A DNA stretch of 9,844 bases. Origin: Bacteroidales bacterium (lineage in GTDB: Bacteria; Bacteroidota; Bacteroidia; Bacteroidales; PUMT01). Numbering within the stretch: position 1 is the stretch's first letter; the number at the start of each line of letters is the position of its first letter. Made by a program: the position numbers and the translations under genes. Below, piece by piece: positions 1-6,131 of the stretch. Below the pieces are notes generated by a model, which searched no databases, was not told where the DNA came from, and worked only from the letters and a program-made list of their open reading frames with translations. The DNA is taken from assembly GCA_007132365.1 (NCBI GenBank), contig SLOS01000219.1:1-9844 (forward strand), written 5' to 3'.

Positions 1-210
1 ATATTCCCGAACCTGAGCTCAGGCAACATTGCATACAAGATGATGCAGCAGATAGGCGGTGCTGAGGCAGTGGGACCGATTCTTCTCGGTTTGAGAAAGC
101 CAATTCATATACTGCAGATCGAGAGCTCGGTAAGGGAGATAGTGAACATGGCTGCCATTGCGGTGGTTGATGCCCAGTATTTGGAGAGAGGGGAAGTTGC
201 TGACATTTAG
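1..210 (+). CDS. maeB: NADP-dependent malic enzyme (MaeB type), C-terminal end, partial
   Basis: The frame is open from the window edge to a TAG at 208-210 and gives the last 69 residues of a protein. Visible stretches GNIAYKMMQQIGGAEAVGP, LLGLRKPIHIL and IVNMAAIAVVDAQ are typical of the end of the phosphate acetyl/butyryl-transferase-like domain fused to the C-terminus of MaeB-type malic enzymes, which oxidatively decarboxylate malate to pyruvate with NADP in the cytoplasm. In that family the C-terminal domain is regulatory (acetyl-CoA binding in E. coli MaeB) and not itself catalytic. The malic domain lies outside the window, so a free-standing phosphate acetyltransferase cannot be formally excluded. 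However, the motif IVNMAAIAVVDAQ so close to the C-terminus fits the malic enzyme fusion best. No hairpin with a T-run follows the stop. Confidence 0.82.
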   Translation: MFPNLSSGNIAYKMMQQIGGAEAVGPILLGLRKPIHILQIESSVREIVNMAAIAVVDAQYLERGEVADI

Positions 211-233
211 TCAGTATTGCTGGTTTGAGATAC

Positions 234-264
234 TTGACAATAACCATTTCTTTTGGTAAATTTA
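234..264 (+). promoter_or_regulatory. Putative Bacteroidota-type promoter of the AraC-like gene
   Basis: A TTGA at 234-237 is followed by 19 bp and then TAAATTTA at 257-264, which matches the -7 consensus TAnnTTTG at seven of eight positions. The spacing is the usual one. It would give a leader of roughly 110 nt before the ATG at 382. The -7 element is the core of a perfect 12-bp palindrome at 255-266. Confidence 0.4.
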
Positions 265-266
265 CC
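255..266. repeat. 12-bp perfect palindrome over the putative -7 box
   Basis: GGTAAATTTACC reads identically on both strands. It covers the whole putative -7 element of the AraC-like gene, a position where a bound dimeric regulator would block transcription. The match may be partly chance because the centre is AT-rich. Confidence 0.5.
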
Positions 267-381
267 TGTATGGATCTTGAAATTTCATAACAGGTTTCCT
301 GCAGAGGGCATGTGCTAATTCAGTATAAAAAAAGCGGAAGATTCATCTCAGCCCTTTGGCGGAGATCCCATTACAAGTATC

Positions 382-897
382 ATGGTTGAACAGCCTTTCA
401 CGGATCATGAGGTTTTTATCAAAAAGCTTACCGGCATTGTCCTTTCCAACCTGCAGAATGAGAATTTCGGGGTGGATGACCTTGCCAGGGAGGCAGGTAT
501 GAGCCGCTCGGCCCTCCATCGCAGGTTATTGCAGAAAAAGCGCGGGAATATCAGCCATTTTATCCGTGAGGTCAGGCTGAAGCGTGCAATGGAACTGTTA
601 CAGCAACATGCCGGCCACGCATCTGAGATAGCTTACCAAGTAGGATTTGGCAGCCCCTCCTATTTCAACAAATGTTTTCATGAGTATTACGGATACCCTC
701 CCGGGGAGGTAAAGAGAAGATTTTTTCCGGAAGAGGGAACCCTTCCTCTATCATATGAATCCAATCCAGCTCATGTAACCAGTGCAACGGAAAATGCTTC
801 GGAAGAAGAAGCTAAAGGTTCTTTAAAATCAGGAAGGTTCAAAAAACCTTACCTGGTTTCTGTTTCCATTGGCCTGGGTGCATTGATCATCCAGTAA
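382..897 (+). CDS. AraC-type HTH protein, apparently truncated before its sensor part
   Basis: This 171-residue protein has an AraC/XylS DNA-binding domain at its N-terminus, about residues 12-113. The first helix-turn-helix lies near residues 31-52 (VDDLAREAGMSRSALHRRL) and the second near 80-101, with the usual signature ASEIAYQVGFGSPSYFNKCF and the closing GYPPGEVKRR. A Glu/Ser-rich linker follows (residues 118-150), then a basic patch KSGRFKKPY and about 13 hydrophobic residues (VSVSIGLGALIIQ) before TAA. In Bacteroidota, proteins starting this way usually continue through the membrane helix into a large TPR, TolB-like or similar sensor domain. Here the stop falls inside that helix, and no recognisable continuation exists in any forward frame up to 1102. 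It is therefore either the remnant of such a regulator or a short anchored form. The ATG at 382 lacks a Shine-Dalgarno, and HTH folding needs nothing upstream. Its target is unknown. Confidence 0.82.
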   Translation: MVEQPFTDHEVFIKKLTGIVLSNLQNENFGVDDLAREAGMSRSALHRRLLQKKRGNISHFIREVRLKRAMELLQQHAGHASEIAYQVGFGSPSYFNKCFHEYYGYPPGEVKRRFFPEEGTLPLSYESNPAHVTSATENASEEEAKGSLKSGRFKKPYLVSVSIGLGALIIQ

Positions 898-955
898 GTA
901 TAACCGGAAGTAGTCCGCATCATATCCCTCTCTCCACCACAAAGATTCCGGGAGC

Positions 956-1032
956 AGTTTAAATTTTTACAATCCCCTGCAACATAGTTTAAAGAATTGG
1001 GAAAATATTTAAACTTTTTGCAACATGGTTGC
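956..1032. promoter_or_regulatory. Cluster of short direct and inverted repeats, possible operator region
   Basis: The gap before the peroxiredoxin contains AGTTTAAA at 956-963 and 986-993 and its inverted copy TTTAAACT at 1008-1015. The last two form an 8-bp inverted repeat around a 14-bp spacer. The 12-mer TGCAACATAGTT (978-989) recurs as TGCAACATGGTT (1019-1030), 41 bp later and so close to four helical turns. The second copy also forms GCAAC-ATG-GTTGC (1020-1032). The whole array ends just before a putative -7 box at 1057, a position suited to activator or repressor binding. No regulator can be named. Confidence 0.45.
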
Positions 1033-1056
1033 TATGTGCTGCCCTGTTTCCTGGTC

Positions 1057-1064
1057 TAACTTTA
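1057..1064 (+). promoter_or_regulatory. Putative -7 box of the peroxiredoxin gene
   Basis: TAACTTTA matches the Bacteroidota -7 consensus TAnnTTTG at all but the last base. No convincing -33 TTTG stands at the right distance; TGTG at 1035-1038 (18-bp spacer) is the nearest. A weak -33 next to a repeat array would fit an activator-dependent promoter. The leader to the ATG at 1103 would be about 35 nt. Confidence 0.35.
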
Positions 1065-1102
1065 TACATAACTAAAAAAATTATTCACTAAAACCCATCA
1101 TC

Positions 1103-1831
1103 ATGAAAAAAGCAGTTTTATTGGCAGCACTATTCTTATTGTCAATGGTGCTGGTCTGGACGCAGGAAAAAAAGACAAAGGAGATCTTTATGATCGGAGT
1201 TGAGGCTCCTTCATTCGTTGCTCAGTCTACCAGCGGTGAAATTGATTTTCCGGGAGACTTTGGTCTAAGCTGGAAGATACTGATTGCACAGCCAAAAGCT
1301 TTTACACCTGTATGTTCATCTGAGTTACTCGAACTTGCATATCAGCAGGAGAGTTTTGACGCTTTAAATGCAAGACTGGTAATTATGGTTACAGATGAGC
1401 TGGAGCAGGGAAAGAGCTGGAAAATGTCAGTGGAAGAGGTTGATTATAAAGAGAGGGGAAGGGTGAAAGTTAATTTTCCCATTGTTGAAGATAGCTACTT
1501 TAAAATAGCAAATCTTTATGGTATGACCAATTCTGGTAAGAAAAGTGTTCAATGTATAAGGGGGGTATTTATAATTGATCCGGACAATAAATTAAAGTCG
1601 GTGTTTTATTATCCAATTGAGGTAGGCATAAACGTTGATGAATTGAAAAGGACCCTGGTTGCCCTGCAGACAACATACAATAACCATAATCTTGTTACAC
1701 CGGCTAACTGGCAGCCGGGTGATGACCTGATGATTCCGGTTATTTCTGTAATTGAAAGAGAGAATATGGGTAACACGGAATCAGATCTTTACCAGTTATC
1801 ATGGTTTATGACCTTCAAAAAAGAAAAATAA
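1103..1831 (+). CDS. Exported Prx6-like (1-Cys type) peroxiredoxin / AhpC-TSA family protein
   Basis: Peroxiredoxins reduce hydrogen peroxide and alkyl hydroperoxides using a reactive cysteine. The 242-residue product has the active-site motif FTPVCSSEL, with Thr68 and peroxidatic Cys71, and the conserved active-site Arg153 in IRGVFIIDP. The C-terminal part contains VTPANWQPGDDLMIPV, which corresponds to the ATPVDWKDGD region of the Prx6 (1-Cys) subfamily and sets it apart from AhpC. The only other cysteine is Cys151, two residues before the conserved Arg; a resolving role for it is not established. The N-terminus (MKK, then a hydrophobic run to about residue 19, then QEKK) looks like a Sec signal peptide without a lipobox, so the enzyme probably acts in the periplasm. 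It appears to be transcribed alone. The start is preceded by A-rich sequence and no Shine-Dalgarno. Its electron donor is unknown. Confidence 0.85.
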   Translation: MKKAVLLAALFLLSMVLVWTQEKKTKEIFMIGVEAPSFVAQSTSGEIDFPGDFGLSWKILIAQPKAFTPVCSSELLELAYQQESFDALNARLVIMVTDELEQGKSWKMSVEEVDYKERGRVKVNFPIVEDSYFKIANLYGMTNSGKKSVQCIRGVFIIDPDNKLKSVFYYPIEVGINVDELKRTLVALQTTYNNHNLVTPANWQPGDDLMIPVISVIERENMGNTESDLYQLSWFMTFKKEK

Positions 1832-1865
1832 GAATCGGCGTTAAGTATTTATTATAAATAGCATT

Positions 1866-1887
1866 ATTAATAAAGAGAATTATTAAT
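1866..1887. repeat. AT-only inverted repeat between convergent genes
   Basis: ATTAATAA (1866-1873) and TTATTAAT (1880-1887) are perfect inverted arms around a 6-nt loop, between the peroxiredoxin and the convergent pseudogene. The stem has no G-C pairs and no T-run, so it would be a poor terminator. Nothing else is evident in 1832-1930. Confidence 0.3.
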
Positions 1888-1930
1888 CACCCTGTGATCA
1901 GCGTCTGATTATCTAAAAAACTCTCCCCTT

Positions 1931-2941
1931 TCAGGGATTGAGGACTGCCGGGCGGGCCTCGAGGTGTTTCTTCATCTCCAGCAGGGGCACCCCCTCCTCC
2001 AGCCATGCCGGGGCTTTCTCACCTTTAAGGTAGTGGTCGAGGTATTCCATCATCCGCACCGCATAGTCAATCTGGTTGGCCCTTTTGCGCAGCCCGTGGT
2101 TCTCACCTTCGTACTGCAGCATGATGACCGGCTTCCTGAGCCTCCTGAGGGTATTGTAATATTCAATGCCCTGGGTGAAGTCCACCGCCCCGTCCTTATC
2201 GTTATGCATCAGGAACGATGTATGGTATCCCCTCCATGAGTGGCCGTGAATGGCAATATTGTCCGGGTCGACGATACCGGTTTCAATTGCAGCGTCAACT
2301 GCCGGGAGCACGCACCAGACGGCCGACATGCCCGGATCGCTCCCATCATCATGTGCTTTTCCAGCAAAAGCCTGCGCTCGCCGGTGGTGAGATCGAAAAC
2401 GTAAATATCTGCAAAGTTTTCACCGCTCAGGCTTCCCCATAGCTCATACTCCCTGTTGGCCAGACCGGGGGCGAATTTCTGTTTCGGGGCAACATTGACT
2501 GTCCTCGCCTCATCGTCTGCAAGGCGGATGAATATGTTATCCCTCACATGGTAAAGGGAAAGATAGCTGTAGTTTTTATCCGCAGTCTCACGGTTTTTCT
2601 GAACAGACTGGAGGCGGCTGTCTTTCCAGTGCCATAATACCAGATCGGGCTTTTCGCCGGTGTTTTTGGCTGATGCAATATTAACTGCAGAGTCGATCGT
2701 GTCATTATCAGAATCGCCAGCCCGTGACCCTCCCTGGTCCAGTTCAGATACCGGTATCTTTGGCCAGGGTATCCTGCTGACCGGTTATTCCGGTTTTCTG
2801 ATATCCGGGTTCGTAGCTTACAGGTTTTGAGCTTTCGGCTGCGCCAGCTTCAGCGGCCTGCAGGATATAATTCCCCGAAAGGGTGAGGATCATTGCAGGT
2901 AAAATCACTCTGCGGGCAAAAAACTTTAAAAGGGTCATCAT
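1931..2941 (-). pseudogene. Degraded S9 (prolyl oligopeptidase family) serine peptidase
   Basis: Reading leftward from ATG at 2941, pieces of one exported S9-family peptidase appear in order but in different frames. First comes a signal-peptide-like N-terminus (MMTLLKFFARRV...ILQAAEA), closed by a stop at about 2744. Next is a short stretch YLNWTREGHGLAIL in another frame (about 2700-2750). A third frame carries propeller sequence from about 2720 to 2340 (PDLVLWHWKDSRLQ, IRLADDEARTVNVAPK, NREYELWGSLSG, DIYVFDLTTGERR). Finally, hydrolase sequence runs from about 2340 to the TGA at 1931 (DPGMSAVWCVLP, GHSWRGYHTSFL, HNDKDGAVDFTQG, GENHGLRKR). The catalytic Ser, Asp and His positions survive. The nucleophile elbow has Arg where family members have Gly (GHSWRG against GHSWGG), and about 70 residues seem to be missing between SFL and HNDKDG. 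Roughly 330 codons remain of a protein that is normally about 900 residues. The region looks GC-richer than its neighbours. A sequencing error could explain one frame change but not the missing domains. Confidence 0.87.
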
Positions 2942-3049
2942 TTTAGGAGTTGATTCGGATAATGTTGCGTATTAGTGGGGAGTGCCCCGGGCTCGGATTA
3001 ATTTAGGGTAAAAATAGAAAAAATGTTGGCCGGGGGTGAATAAAAAGGG

Positions 3050-3499
3050 TTATTTTCTTTTTCCACTGAAAAACTCCCTTAAAAGCGTGGCAGATTCATT
3101 TTCCATGATTCCCTTGACTATAACGGTTTTAGGGTGAAGGAGGTTCCCGTTGGTCAGCGTAAAGCCCCTTTTTTCATCCGGGGCTCCCCAAACTATCTTA
3201 CCTATACGGGTCCAGTATGCCGCACCGGCGCACATCAGGCAGGGCTCAAGGGTTACGTACAGGGCACATTCACCGAGGTACTTCCCGCCAAGGAAGTTTG
3301 TTGCTGATGTGAAAGCCTGCATCTCGGCGTGGGCCGTGGTATCATTAAGGGTTTCGGTGAGGTTATGAGCCCTGGCTATAACAATATTGTTGCTCACAAT
3401 GACTGCCCCAACCGGCACCTCATCCTTTTCAAGCGCTTTTTCAGCCTCCTTGAGCGCTTCTTTCATGAAATATGTATCCGAAAAAACAGGTATTTCCAT
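3050..3499 (-). CDS. tadA: tRNA-specific adenosine deaminase (nucleoside deaminase family)
   Basis: TadA deaminates adenosine 34 of tRNA-Arg(ACG) to inosine, which allows one tRNA to read several arginine codons; it is cytoplasmic and usually essential. The 149-residue product has the complete cytidine/deoxycytidylate deaminase zinc site: His57 and the proton-shuttling Glu59 in TAHAEMQA, and Cys87 and Cys90 in TLEPCLMCAGA. Also typical are VPVGAVIV near residue 30, the loop ETLNDTTAHAE and GAPDEKRGF. Length and ends are normal for the Bacteroidota members. The Met at 3499 is preceded by an in-frame region without homology and fits family starts. It is divergent from aspS across a 171-bp gap and lies about 110 bp upstream of the peptidase pseudogene on the same strand. 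No clear -7 box was found for it. A guanine or cytosine deaminase is a less likely alternative given the HAE/PCxxC context. Confidence 0.95.
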   Translation of the reverse strand: MEIPVFSDTYFMKEALKEAEKALEKDEVPVGAVIVSNNIVIARAHNLTETLNDTTAHAEMQAFTSATNFLGGKYLGECALYVTLEPCLMCAGAAYWTRIGKIVWGAPDEKRGFTLTNGNLLHPKTVIVKGIMENESATLLREFFSGKRK

Positions 3500-3670
3500 A
3501 AACAGGTTTATTAGGGACGCGGAAAATTGTTTTTCTTACCGAATAAATGTAGATGAAATTTTTTTCATATTAAATTACCCACGGACAAATAAAAAAAATT
3601 TGGCTTATTTACAGGATAGATGTAAGTGCAAAAATATTCTTATTTTAGCAAACAAAAGAAAAATAAAAAG
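3500..3670. other. Divergent intergenic region between tadA and aspS
   Basis: This 171-bp gap must hold the promoters of both genes. It is strongly AT-rich with A and T runs (for example 3560-3566 and 3591-3598). A TTTG stands at 3599-3602, but no TAnnTTTG at proper spacing is convincing in either direction. The sequence immediately before the aspS ATG is an A-rich tract (3649-3670), a common Bacteroidota start context in place of a Shine-Dalgarno. No hairpin or RNA gene is apparent. Confidence 0.5.
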
Positions 3671-5422
3671 ATGTACAGGACACATACCTGCGGAGAACTG
3701 AATCTGCAGCATACGGGAACCGGGGTGACACTGAGCGGATGGGTGCAACGCTCCCGTGATCATGGGGGATTGACATTCATTGATTTGAGGGATCGTTATG
3801 GTATTACACAACTTGTTTTTGATCTGGAAACTGATGCTGCACTTTGCAGGGAAGCAAGGAAACTCGGTCGCGAATATGTTATCCAGGCTGTTGGTGTGGT
3901 CAGGGAACGTTCAAACAAGAACCCCAGGATGTCTACCGGCGACATAGAAATTGATGTTAAGTCGCTTAATTTACTCAACGCGTCAATACTTCCGCCCTTT
4001 ACTATCGACGATGAGACCGATGGCGGCGAAGAGCTGCGTATGAAGTTCCGATACCTGGATCTTCGGCGAAACGTGATGAGGAAGAATATGGAACTGCGGC
4101 ACAGGATGGCCGTTGAAATAAGAAAGTACCTTGATAATCAGGACTTTATTGAGATAGAGACGCCTGATATGATTAAATCAACCCCTGAAGGAGCCAGGGA
4201 TTTTGTCGTGCCTTCAAGGATGAATCCTGGAGAGTTTTACGCGTTGCCCCAGTCCCCGCAAATCTTCAAACAATTGCTGATGGTAGCCGGTTATGATAAA
4301 TATTTCCAGATTGTAAAATGTTTCAGGGATGAGGACCTGAGGTCCGACAGACAGCCTGAATTTACTCAGGTGGACTGTGAGCTGTCATTTGCAGGACAGG
4401 AAGATGTGCTCAATACTTTTGAGGGTCTTGCCAAGCATCTCTTTCTGAAGATTAAAAACATAAGTTTCAACGGACCATTCCCAAGGATCACCTTTAAGGA
4501 TGCAATGGACAGGTATGGCACGGACAAGCCCGATATCCGGTTTGGGATGGAGATCACCGAAATAACAGACCATACCCGCGGCAGGGGGTTCCCTGTATTT
4601 GACAATTCAGAATTTGTCGGCGCCATATGTGCGGAGAATTGCGCCACTTTTACCCGCAAGCAGACAGATCAGCTTACTGAATTTGTAAAAAAGCCGCAGA
4701 TTGGTGCAGGGGGACTGGTTTATCTTAAGTACAATAAGGACGAAACCATTAAATCATCCGTGGATAAATTCTATGATGAACCAGCTCTGCGGAAATGGAT
4801 TCAGGTAGCAGGTGCCCGGCCGGGAGACCTGATTCTCATCCTTTCGGGAGAAAGAGTTCCGACACAGGAGGCATTGTCGGAACTGAGGCTCGAATTGGGA
4901 CGACAGCTTAAACTGTTTAATGACGAAGATTTCGCCCCGTTGTGGGTTGTTGATTTTCCGCTGTTCGAATGGGATGAGGATACAGGCAGGTTTTATGCAA
5001 AACATCACCCGTTTACCTCCCCCAGGCACGAAGATATACCCCTGCTTGATACCGACCCGGCTGCCGTATGTGCCAATGCATATGACCTTGTCATAAACGG
5101 TGTTGAGATCGGAGGAGGGTCGGTCCGTATCCACGACAAAAACCTGCAGAAAAAAATGTTTGAAAAACTTGGATTTACTGACGAGCAGGCTGATCAGCAG
5201 TTCGGATTCCTTATGGAGGCTTTTCGGTACGGTGCTCCTCCGCACGCAGGAGTTGCATTCGGATTTGACCGGTGGGTTGCCGTCTTTGCCGGGTGCCAGT
5301 CCATCCGCGATGTAATTGCATTCCCTAAAAACAATTCGGGCAGGGACCTTATGATAGATTCACCGTCGCCGCTTACTGCCGAACAGTTAAAGGAGCTGAG
5401 GCTTAAAACAGATGGGCCCTAA
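3671..5422 (+). CDS. aspS: Aspartyl-tRNA synthetase
   Basis: AspRS attaches aspartate to tRNA-Asp in two ATP-dependent steps in the cytoplasm. The 583-residue protein is a complete bacterial-type class IIb enzyme. It has an N-terminal OB-fold anticodon-binding domain (about 1-105, GWVQRSRDHGGLTFIDLRDR), then the catalytic core. That core includes the substrate loop FYALPQSPQ (Q194-Q197), motif 2 FRDEDLRSDRQPEFTQ (from residue 218) and an inserted GAD domain (about 290-420). It closes with motif 3 GFDRWVAVFAG (Arg534) and the C-terminal IRDVIAFPKNNSGRDLM. The ATG at 3671 (MYRTHTCGEL) is chosen because it coincides with the conserved family start; an upstream in-frame GTG at 3626 would add 15 lysine-rich residues with no family support. 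Residue 31 is His, the residue described in the non-discriminating AspRS of Pseudomonas aeruginosa. It appears to be monocistronic. Confidence 0.98.
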   Translation: MYRTHTCGELNLQHTGTGVTLSGWVQRSRDHGGLTFIDLRDRYGITQLVFDLETDAALCREARKLGREYVIQAVGVVRERSNKNPRMSTGDIEIDVKSLNLLNASILPPFTIDDETDGGEELRMKFRYLDLRRNVMRKNMELRHRMAVEIRKYLDNQDFIEIETPDMIKSTPEGARDFVVPSRMNPGEFYALPQSPQIFKQLLMVAGYDKYFQIVKCFRDEDLRSDRQPEFTQVDCELSFAGQEDVLNTFEGLAKHLFLKIKNISFNGPFPRITFKDAMDRYGTDKPDIRFGMEITEITDHTRGRGFPVFDNSEFVGAICAENCATFTRKQTDQLTEFVKKPQIGAGGLVYLKYNKDETIKSSVDKFYDEPALRKWIQVAGARPGDLILILSGERVPTQEALSELRLELGRQLKLFNDEDFAPLWVVDFPLFEWDEDTGRFYAKHHPFTSPRHEDIPLLDTDPAAVCANAYDLVINGVEIGGGSVRIHDKNLQKKMFEKLGFTDEQADQQFGFLMEAFRYGAPPHAGVAFGFDRWVAVFAGCQSIRDVIAFPKNNSGRDLMIDSPSPLTAEQLKELRLKTDGP

Positions 5423-5464
5423 AACAGGTGTTTGTTAATCAGACATTATTTTTACACGGGATTG

Positions 5465-5495
5465 TTGTAATTTTAAAAAAACTCTCTTTCCTTTG
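5465..5495 (+). promoter_or_regulatory. Weak putative promoter of the DUF3575-DUF362-DUF6599 run
   Basis: TTGT at 5465-5468 is separated by 19 bp from TTCCTTTG at 5488-5495, which matches TAnnTTTG except at the second base. It would give a leader of about 45 nt before the ATG at 5545. The match is moderate in an AT-rich gap, and no terminator for aspS is seen in 5423-5544. Confidence 0.3.
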
Positions 5496-5544
5496 CTAAT
5501 TGTTGTTTGAATTAATCTATTAATCACTTTACATCAATGAAAGT

Positions 5545-6099
5545 ATGAAAAATTATCTTAAAATGTCGCTGATAATTCTAAGCGTTATTATTATTCTTCC
5601 TGCAAAGGCTGATGAACCTGTAAGCCAGAATATTATTAAGGCTAACCTGTTCAGCCCGATTGTCCGTACCGGTTCATTTTTTTATGAAAGGGTGCTGAAT
5701 GAGGACATGAGTTTCCAGTTGGGCTTTTTCTATACCGGAGCCTCAATTTCAGAGACCAGTTTCAGGGGAGTGGGTATCACCCCTGAGTTCAGGTATTACC
5801 TGTCCGAGACAAGACCTGCACCCTCTGGTGTATTTGTTGCTCCCTATGCCCGTTACCAGAACTTTAGCATTACTGCTGAAGGAGAATCCGGTAAGGGTAC
5901 ATTTTCAGGTATTGGAGGGGGATTGCTGGTTGGATGGCAGACATTGCTTAAAAACACTATAAGCCTTGAAGGCTTTATCGGACCAGCATATACTTCGGCA
6001 AATGTGAAAGTTACCGATGGTGATGAGGAGGATTTTGAATTGGGTTTCTTTGACGGATTTGGGGTGAGGTTCGGGTTCACGGTGGGGTTAGCTTTTTAG
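5545..6099 (+). CDS. Small outer-membrane beta-barrel protein, DUF3575-like
   Basis: The 184-residue product begins with a clear Sec signal peptide (MKNYLKMSLIILSVIIILPAKA, cleavage probably near residue 22). The mature part has alternating hydrophobic and polar residues, many aromatics and glycine-rich turns, and it ends in FTVGLAF with a C-terminal Phe, as outer-membrane barrels do. Stretches such as NIIKANLFSPI, FFYERVL, MSFQLGFFYTGAS, GITPEFRYYLSE, FVAPYARYQNF and GGGLLVGWQ resemble the DUF3575 family common in Bacteroidota. The size suggests about eight strands. The function of the family is not known; membrane anchoring, adhesion or small-molecule passage are all possible. The gap to the following DUF362 gene is only 32 bp, so the two are probably co-transcribed. 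An earlier ATG at 5537 is out of frame and closes at once. Confidence 0.72.
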   Translation: MKNYLKMSLIILSVIIILPAKADEPVSQNIIKANLFSPIVRTGSFFYERVLNEDMSFQLGFFYTGASISETSFRGVGITPEFRYYLSETRPAPSGVFVAPYARYQNFSITAEGESGKGTFSGIGGGLLVGWQTLLKNTISLEGFIGPAYTSANVKVTDGDEEDFELGFFDGFGVRFGFTVGLAF

Positions 6100-6131
6100 A
6101 TACAGAAAATAATTCAGAAGCAGTTTCCTCA

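Noticed and set aside
1964..2442. Plus-strand open frames of 91 and 74 codons opposite the peptidase remnant
   Set aside because: They are antisense to recognisable S9 peptidase sequence, have arginine- and proline-rich composition expected from reading a GC-rich gene backwards, and lack family features.
2977..2988. GGGG-AGTG-CCCC hairpin between the pseudogene and tadA
   Set aside because: The stem is only 4 bp and is not followed by a T-run on either strand, so it is not a credible terminator.
3626..3670. GTG at 3626 as an upstream start of aspS
   Set aside because: It would add 15 lysine-rich residues ahead of MYRTHTCGEL, the conserved family N-terminus, and that stretch looks like AT-rich leader sequence.
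4366..5245. Long minus-strand open frames inside aspS (97 and 163 codons)
   Set aside because: They are the antisense shadow of conserved AspRS coding sequence, with no recognisable protein features.
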